This document shows positions 59,677 through 64,000 of a DNA stretch of 64,000 bases, piece by piece; within the stretch, counting starts at the first letter, position 1; each line of letters begins with the position of its first letter. The notes below the pieces were generated by a model. It was not told the DNA's origin. It was given only the letters and a program-made list of their open reading frames with translations, and ran no database searches. Location: assembly GCF_039543505.1 (NCBI RefSeq), contig NZ_BAABJW010000002.1, positions 806,001-870,000 on the forward strand. Direction: 5' to 3'. Made by a program: the position numbers and the translations under genes. This DNA comes from Litoribaculum gwangyangense (GTDB lineage: Bacteria; Bacteroidota; Bacteroidia; Flavobacteriales; Flavobacteriaceae).

Positions 59677-60219
59677 ATGAAGCCATTTCTTCCACTCATA
59701 TTATTTTGCCTCATTATTCTTCAAACACAAGCCCAAAATAATCCTGAAAAATCTAAAATTAAGTTTCAAATAGATAGTTCCAGTGTGTTAACTTTAGATG
59801 GCACCTTAAAATCACTTTATAATGTTATTTCCGGTGAAAAAGGTGTAGAACGCAACTGGAAACAGTTCAAGTATCTTTTTCATCCCGATGCCAAATTGAT
59901 CCCTTCAGGAAAAACAAAAGAAGGCGTTATGATGGTTAGATTTCTAAAACCAGAAGATTACATTAAAAATTCAGGGAAATGGTTAGTAGATAATGGATTT
60001 TTTGAAAAGGAAATCCACAGAAAAGTAGATAGTTTTGGCAATATTACCCAAGTATTCAGTACCTATGAATCCTTTCGAAGCGAAGCTGATTTAGAACCTT
60101 TCATGCGCGGTATCAATAGCATACAACTATTCCATGACAGCAAACGTTGGTGGATTATTAATATTTATTGGGCACAAGAAACCGAAGCGAACCCCATTCC
60201 TAAAACCTATTTAAACTAA
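59677..60219 (+). CDS. Exported NTF2/SnoaL-like protein
   Basis: A 180-residue protein with a signal peptide (about 1-19, ending TQAQ). The mature part has the cone-shaped NTF2-like pattern: LDGTLKSLYNVISGEKGVERNWKQFKYLFHPDAKLIP, then FEKEIHRKVDSFGNITQVFSTYESF and WWIINIYWAQE. Function unknown. The downstream PepX-like gene starts 11 bases later, so the two are probably co-transcribed. Confidence 0.72.
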   Translation: MKPFLPLILFCLIILQTQAQNNPEKSKIKFQIDSSSVLTLDGTLKSLYNVISGEKGVERNWKQFKYLFHPDAKLIPSGKTKEGVMMVRFLKPEDYIKNSGKWLVDNGFFEKEIHRKVDSFGNITQVFSTYESFRSEADLEPFMRGINSIQLFHDSKRWWIINIYWAQETEANPIPKTYLN

Positions 60220-60230
60220 TCATTTTTATC

Positions 60231-62051
60231 ATGATAAAAACATTGAATAACCATATTATTTTTTTCATATTAGCCCTCATTACATTTCCGAGTTTTGCAC
60301 AAGAAAAAGCAACTCCTATTTTTAAAGATGGTGAAGCACAGATTGTGGAAGCTTTTAACGATCCTGATAAATGGATACGACACGATTTATTTGTAGAAAC
60401 TACTTTTGATAGTGATGGTGATGGCAAACTAGACCACATGCATGTGGCTGTTACACGACCATACCAAACCGAGACTGAAGGCCTAAAATTACCAGTAATT
60501 TACGAGTCAAGTCCATATTATGCTGGTGTAGCTCCAGATGTAGATGGGGTTTTTTGGAATGTGAACCACGAATTAGGCGAAATGGCTGAAGAGCGTGTAC
60601 ACCCAAAAGTCGCACGTTTAGGCGTGCGTCCCATCATATCGAATTCGCAAATTAAAACTTGGGTTCCTAGAGGTTATATTGTGGTACATTCATCTTCTCC
60701 AGGAACAGGATTATCACAAGGTGCTCCCACAGTTGGTGGCGATAATGAATCGTTAGCACCGAAAGCAGTCATTGATTGGTTAAATGGTCGAGCTAAAGGT
60801 TATACAGAGCCCTACGGAAACGACGAGGTAAAAGCCTATTGGACCACAGGAAAAGTGGGCATGACAGGTACTTCATACAATGGCACCATTCCGCTAGCGG
60901 CTGCCACTACAGGGGTTGAGGATTTGGAGGTGATTATTCCTGTGGCTCCAAACACCTCATATTATCATTATTACCGTTCCAATGGATTGGTGCGTTCCCC
61001 TGGTGGTTATTTAGGAGAAGATATTGATGTGCTTTACGATTATATCCATAGTGGTGATGAATCCAAACGGGCGTCTAATAATGCTAAAGTAAGAGATTCC
61101 GAATTGAAAAACGGTATGGACAGAATTACTGGTGATTATAATGAATTTTGGGCAGGACGCGATTATTTAAATGATATGGCGCCCATGAAAGCTGCGCTCT
61201 TAATGTCTCATGGCTTTAACGATTGGAACGTGATGCCCGAACATAGTTACCGTATTTACAAAAAGGCCAAGGACATGGGCTTAGAAACAGCCATTTATTA
61301 CCACCAGTTTGGTCATGGTGGGCCACCACCTGTAAGCATGATGAACAAATGGTTTACTCATTATTTATTTGGAGTGGATAATGGTATTGAAAACGAATCC
61401 AATAAAGCCTGGATTGTTCGTGAAGATGATAAAATGGAGGAACCTACACCTTATAAAGATTACCCAAACCCTGAGGCTAAAAACGTATCGCTTTACCTAA
61501 CTTCTGGTGCTCCCAAAACAGGTGGTTTAACAACTAACAAGTCTACAAACCAAGGACAAGAAACGTTGGTTGATAATTATTCTTTTGACGGCGAAGCCTT
61601 GGCTAAGGCAGAAATCACAAATCATCGTTTACTTTATCTAACCCCAAAACTGACTAAAGACATCCATATTTCAGGTGTACCAAAAATTACGATAAAAGTG
61701 GCTAGTAATAAACCGGCAGCCAATTTATCGGTTTGGTTGGTGTCGTTGCCATGGAATGAAGGCAGACGCTCAAAAATTACCGATAATATCATCACACGTG
61801 GATGGGCAGATCCGCAAAACTATAAATCACTAACCGAGAGCGAACCTTTAAAACCGGGTAAATTTTATGAAATCACTTTTGATTTACAACCCGACGACCA
61901 AGTTATTAAAGCTGGCCAACAAATTGGTTTAATGATTTTTTCAAGTGATAAAGAATATACCTTACACCCAAAACCCGGAACCGAATTAACTATTGATTTG
62001 GATGGAACCAGTTTGACCTTGCCCGTTGTTGGTGGTGTTTTAAAATTTTAA
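60231..62051 (+). CDS. Xaa-Pro dipeptidyl-peptidase-like (X-Pro/CocE family) hydrolase
   Basis: A 606-residue exported serine hydrolase with a signal peptide about 1-22. The alpha/beta core has SPGTGLSQGAP, nucleophile Ser in GMTGTSYNGT (near 217-226), acid in HGFNDWNV (near 328) and His in FGHGGPP (near 358). The C-terminal jelly-roll (KDIHISGVPKITIKVASNKPAANLSVWLV) is the substrate-shaping domain of PepX and CocE relatives. It likely cleaves Xaa-Pro dipeptides or acyl esters outside the cytoplasm. The next gene starts 12 bases after it. Confidence 0.88.
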   Translation: MIKTLNNHIIFFILALITFPSFAQEKATPIFKDGEAQIVEAFNDPDKWIRHDLFVETTFDSDGDGKLDHMHVAVTRPYQTETEGLKLPVIYESSPYYAGVAPDVDGVFWNVNHELGEMAEERVHPKVARLGVRPIISNSQIKTWVPRGYIVVHSSSPGTGLSQGAPTVGGDNESLAPKAVIDWLNGRAKGYTEPYGNDEVKAYWTTGKVGMTGTSYNGTIPLAAATTGVEDLEVIIPVAPNTSYYHYYRSNGLVRSPGGYLGEDIDVLYDYIHSGDESKRASNNAKVRDSELKNGMDRITGDYNEFWAGRDYLNDMAPMKAALLMSHGFNDWNVMPEHSYRIYKKAKDMGLETAIYYHQFGHGGPPPVSMMNKWFTHYLFGVDNGIENESNKAWIVREDDKMEEPTPYKDYPNPEAKNVSLYLTSGAPKTGGLTTNKSTNQGQETLVDNYSFDGEALAKAEITNHRLLYLTPKLTKDIHISGVPKITIKVASNKPAANLSVWLVSLPWNEGRRSKITDNIITRGWADPQNYKSLTESEPLKPGKFYEITFDLQPDDQVIKAGQQIGLMIFSSDKEYTLHPKPGTELTIDLDGTSLTLPVVGGVLKF

Positions 62052-62063
62052 TTATTTTATTTA

Positions 62064-62609
62064 ATGAGCCAATTTTTCTCAGAAATAACAAGCGAATTAC
62101 AAGACTTTATAAATAATCAAAAAATCTTTTTTGTAGCCACAGCCGCTGCTGAAGGGCGTATCAATTTATCACCCAAAGGTCATGATACACTTCGTGTTTT
62201 AAGCCCCAATAAATTGGTTTGGTTAAACCTCACAGGTAGTGGTAATGAAACCGCAGCTCACCTTTTATTGAAAGATAGAATCACCATTATGATGTGTGCC
62301 TTTGAAGGTAAACCGCTCATATTAAGACTGTATGGTCATGCCAAAGCCTACCACGAACGAGATGCTCAATATCAAAAATATATAGACCTATTTGAAGAAA
62401 ATACAGGTTCGCGTCAAATTATAGAAGTTCATGTTGATTCGGCACAAACTTCCTGCGGGTATTCCATTCCGTTTATGGATTTCAAAGAAGAACGCGGACA
62501 GCTAAACGCATGGTCTAAAAAACAAGGCAAAGAAAAAATACAATCTTATTGGGAAGAAAAAAATACCAAAAGTATTGATGGGTTTAAAACGGGTATTTTT
62601 GATAATTAA
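62064..62609 (+). CDS. Pyridoxamine 5'-phosphate oxidase-family protein
   Basis: A 181-residue split-beta-barrel flavin-binding-like protein (ELQDFINNQKIFFVATAAAEGRINLSPKGHD, LNLTGSGNETAAHL, GKPLILRLYGHAKAYH). It is the short PNPOx-like branch without the pyridoxal-specific C-terminus, so the reaction is unknown; some members reduce haem or quinones or bind F420. It ends a three-gene cluster with the PepX-like gene. Confidence 0.82.
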   Translation: MSQFFSEITSELQDFINNQKIFFVATAAAEGRINLSPKGHDTLRVLSPNKLVWLNLTGSGNETAAHLLLKDRITIMMCAFEGKPLILRLYGHAKAYHERDAQYQKYIDLFEENTGSRQIIEVHVDSAQTSCGYSIPFMDFKEERGQLNAWSKKQGKEKIQSYWEEKNTKSIDGFKTGIFDN

Positions 62610-62623
62610 ACTTAAACATCATT

Positions 62624-63265
62624 CTAATTTTTATCCTCTAATAAGGGTACAAAACGAAACTCACCATACTCGTGTTGCTCAAATTCCTTAGGACCTTTTC
62701 TAATAAAAAGCGTCATCACCTGTACATCATCACCCACTGGAATCACAAGTCTACCTCCTATTTTCAACTGACTCAGCAAAGGTTTTGGCACGAAAGGCGC
62801 CCCAGCAGTCACGATAATACTATCAAAAGGTGCTTCTTCTTTTAAACCCTTATAACCATCACCAAAAATGAGTTTTTTAGCTCTGTAACCTAACTTAGGT
62901 AAAAATTTACTCGTTTTTTTAAACAGTTCCTGTTGACGCTCAATACTATAAACTTTGGCCCCTAATTCACACAAAACCGCCGTTTGATAACCACTTCCTG
63001 TGCCAATTTCTAGTACTTTATCTCCAGGTTTTACTTGCATTAATTCCGTTTGGAATGCCACTGTGTAGGGTTGTGAAATCGTTTGGTCTGCCGCAATAGG
63101 AAACGCTTTATCTTGATAAGCATGGTCTAAAAAACTGGAATCCATAAACAAATGCCTAGGTATCTTACCAATAGCATTCAAAACCTTTTCGTCGGCTATC
63201 CCTTTGTTTTTTATAATGTTAACGAGTTGCTGTCTTAATCCTTTGTGCTTAAAAGTATCTTTCAA
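62624..63265 (-). CDS. pcm: Protein-L-isoaspartate O-methyltransferase
   Basis: A 213-residue SAM-dependent enzyme that repairs isoaspartyl residues. DKVLEIGTGSGYQTAVLCELGAKVYSIE (about 79-106) is the SAM loop, with VGDDVQVMTLF near 180, and QPYTVAFQTELM binds the substrate loop. Length and motifs are those of Pcm. It diverges from the Gfo/Idh gene. Confidence 0.94.
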   Translation of the reverse strand: MKDTFKHKGLRQQLVNIIKNKGIADEKVLNAIGKIPRHLFMDSSFLDHAYQDKAFPIAADQTISQPYTVAFQTELMQVKPGDKVLEIGTGSGYQTAVLCELGAKVYSIERQQELFKKTSKFLPKLGYRAKKLIFGDGYKGLKEEAPFDSIIVTAGAPFVPKPLLSQLKIGGRLVIPVGDDVQVMTLFIRKGPKEFEQHEYGEFRFVPLLEDKN

Positions 63266-63280
63266 TTTTGGTGGTCTTTA

Positions 63281-63288
63281 CAAAGCTA
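63281..63288 (-). promoter_or_regulatory. -7 box of pcm
   Basis: Minus-strand TAGCTTTG matches TAnnTTTG, 15 bases before the start codon. Confidence 0.5.
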
Positions 63289-63396
63289 AAATTAGTCAAA
63301 CATTTTAAAGCTTGAAACTATTACATAGAATTTATTTATCACATTTTTTAGAGGAAAAATTAGCAGTAAATCCTTAAATTGACGTTCTAATTATCT

Positions 63397-63404
63397 TATT
63401 TTTG
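63397..63404 (+). promoter_or_regulatory. -7 box of the Gfo/Idh gene
   Basis: TATTTTTG matches TAnnTTTG, 17 bases before the ATG; a TTG at 63379 is somewhat too close (15 bases) for an ideal -33 element. Confidence 0.5.
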
Positions 63405-63421
63405 TTTAAAACGTAAAAATT

Positions 63422-64000
63422 ATGCTTAAAGCAGGTGTACTAGGTGCTGGCCACCTTGGAAAAATTCATTTAAGACTTCTCAATCAATCTGAAAAATATC
63501 ATCTGGTTGGTTTTTATGATGCCGATGAGGAAAACGCAAAAAAGGTAGAGGCTGAATTTGGTTATAAATATTTCAATTCCATTGATGCGCTCATTGATGC
63601 GGTTGATGTGGTAGATATTGTAACGCCCACACTTTCGCATTACGATTGTGCTAAAAAAGCTATCACCAAAGGAAAACATATTTTTATTGAAAAACCTATT
63701 ACCAATACGGTTGAAGAAGCGGAACATATCAGGGAACTTTTAGCAAAACATAATTTACGCGGACAGGTTGGTCACGTAGAACGCTTTAATCCAGCTTATT
63801 TAGCAGTTAAAGATGATATAAAATCCCCTATGTTTATTGAAACACATCGGTTGGCAGAATTTAATCCACGAGGCACCGATGTTCCGGTGGTGTTGGATTT
63901 AATGATACATGATATTGATATCATTTTGAGTATTGTAAAATCTAAAGTAAAAAGTATTTCAGCAAGTGGTGTAGCAGTTATAAGTGATACGCCGGATATT
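63422..64000 (+). CDS. Gfo/Idh/MocA family oxidoreductase (3' part outside window)
   Basis: The first 193 codons of a longer gene that runs off the right edge. GVLGAGHLGKIHLRLL (about 5-20) is the Rossmann NAD(P) loop, VDIVTPTLSHYDCAKKAITKGKHIFIEKP (about 60-90) holds the EKP catalytic Lys motif, and VGHVERFNPAY fits the substrate side. The enzyme oxidises or reduces a sugar or related compound; the substrate is open. Confidence 0.85.
   Translation, partial: MLKAGVLGAGHLGKIHLRLLNQSEKYHLVGFYDADEENAKKVEAEFGYKYFNSIDALIDAVDVVDIVTPTLSHYDCAKKAITKGKHIFIEKPITNTVEEAEHIRELLAKHNLRGQVGHVERFNPAYLAVKDDIKSPMFIETHRLAEFNPRGTDVPVVLDLMIHDIDIILSIVKSKVKSISASGVAVISDTPDI

Noticed and set aside
1..64000. CRISPR arrays, prophage, IS transposases, rRNA and tRNA genes
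   Set aside because: None seen on either strand; the only repeated element is the 27-bp palindrome at three places, plus the half-site repeats at promoters.

Overview
The window looks like chromosomal DNA of a marine-type member of the Bacteroidota, most likely family Flavobacteriaceae. The base composition is AT-rich, Shine-Dalgarno sites are weak or absent, and many genes are preceded by the Bacteroidota -7 box (TAnnTTTG). Lineage-typical families include a LruC-domain lipoprotein, a DUF2891 protein, a bifunctional MoaC/MoaB and a receiver-like domain fused to a sugar transferase. No rRNA, tRNA, CRISPR array, transposase or prophage was seen.

Layout. 1-6065: a tricorn-like protein (cut by the left edge), a DUF2891 lipoprotein, phosphofructokinase, an unknown one-TM protein and a YifB/ComM ATPase. 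6164-12683: a nine-gene molybdenum cofactor operon (moeA, modE-like, tauE-like, mobA, moaD, moeB-rhodanese, moaE, moaCB, moaA). 12844-31325: an exopolysaccharide/capsule region, all on the minus strand: ugd, single-domain regulator, pseudo-receiver sugar transferase and short TolC in one unit, then Wzz, Wzx, Wzy, a phosphoribosyltransferase-HAD protein, five glycosyltransferases or fragments and an acyltransferase, ending with a LruC lipoprotein. 31776-35766: a sensory operon with a receiver, an H-NOX haem protein, a PAS histidine kinase, an Hpt protein and a LytTR regulator. 35876-41463: molybdoenzymes (IorA/IorB-type and FdhF/YdeP-type) that would use the cofactor. 41596-64000: housekeeping and mixed genes (YheT hydrolase, adenine deaminase, TilS, a sigma-like protein, PabB, epimerase, permease, DEAD helicase, GIY-YIG nuclease between REP-like palindromes, S1/P1 nuclease, GH63-like glycosidase, Lpd, S41 peptidase, SmpB, PepX-like peptidase, Pcm, and a Gfo/Idh oxidoreductase cut by the right edge).

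The most interesting observation links the sensory operon to the polysaccharide region. Five minus-strand promoters, those of the receiver/H-NOX operon, ugd, wzz, the phosphoribosyltransferase-HAD gene and the LruC gene, carry the same arrangement: a -7 box, 28-29 bp, a half-site (TTCG-type in four of the five), then a GTAG-type half-site 21-22 bp further upstream, sometimes with a third half-site another 21-22 bp away. Two-turn spacing of direct repeats is what LytTR-type regulators use, and a LytTR regulator is encoded in the first of these operons. I infer a circuit in which NO (or another haem ligand) is sensed by H-NOX, passed through the histidine kinase, the stand-alone receiver and Hpt to the LytTR regulator, and so controls exopolysaccharide assembly and the kinase operon itself. 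The promoter geometry is read directly from the sequence; the ligand, the relay order and the identity of the binding protein are inference.
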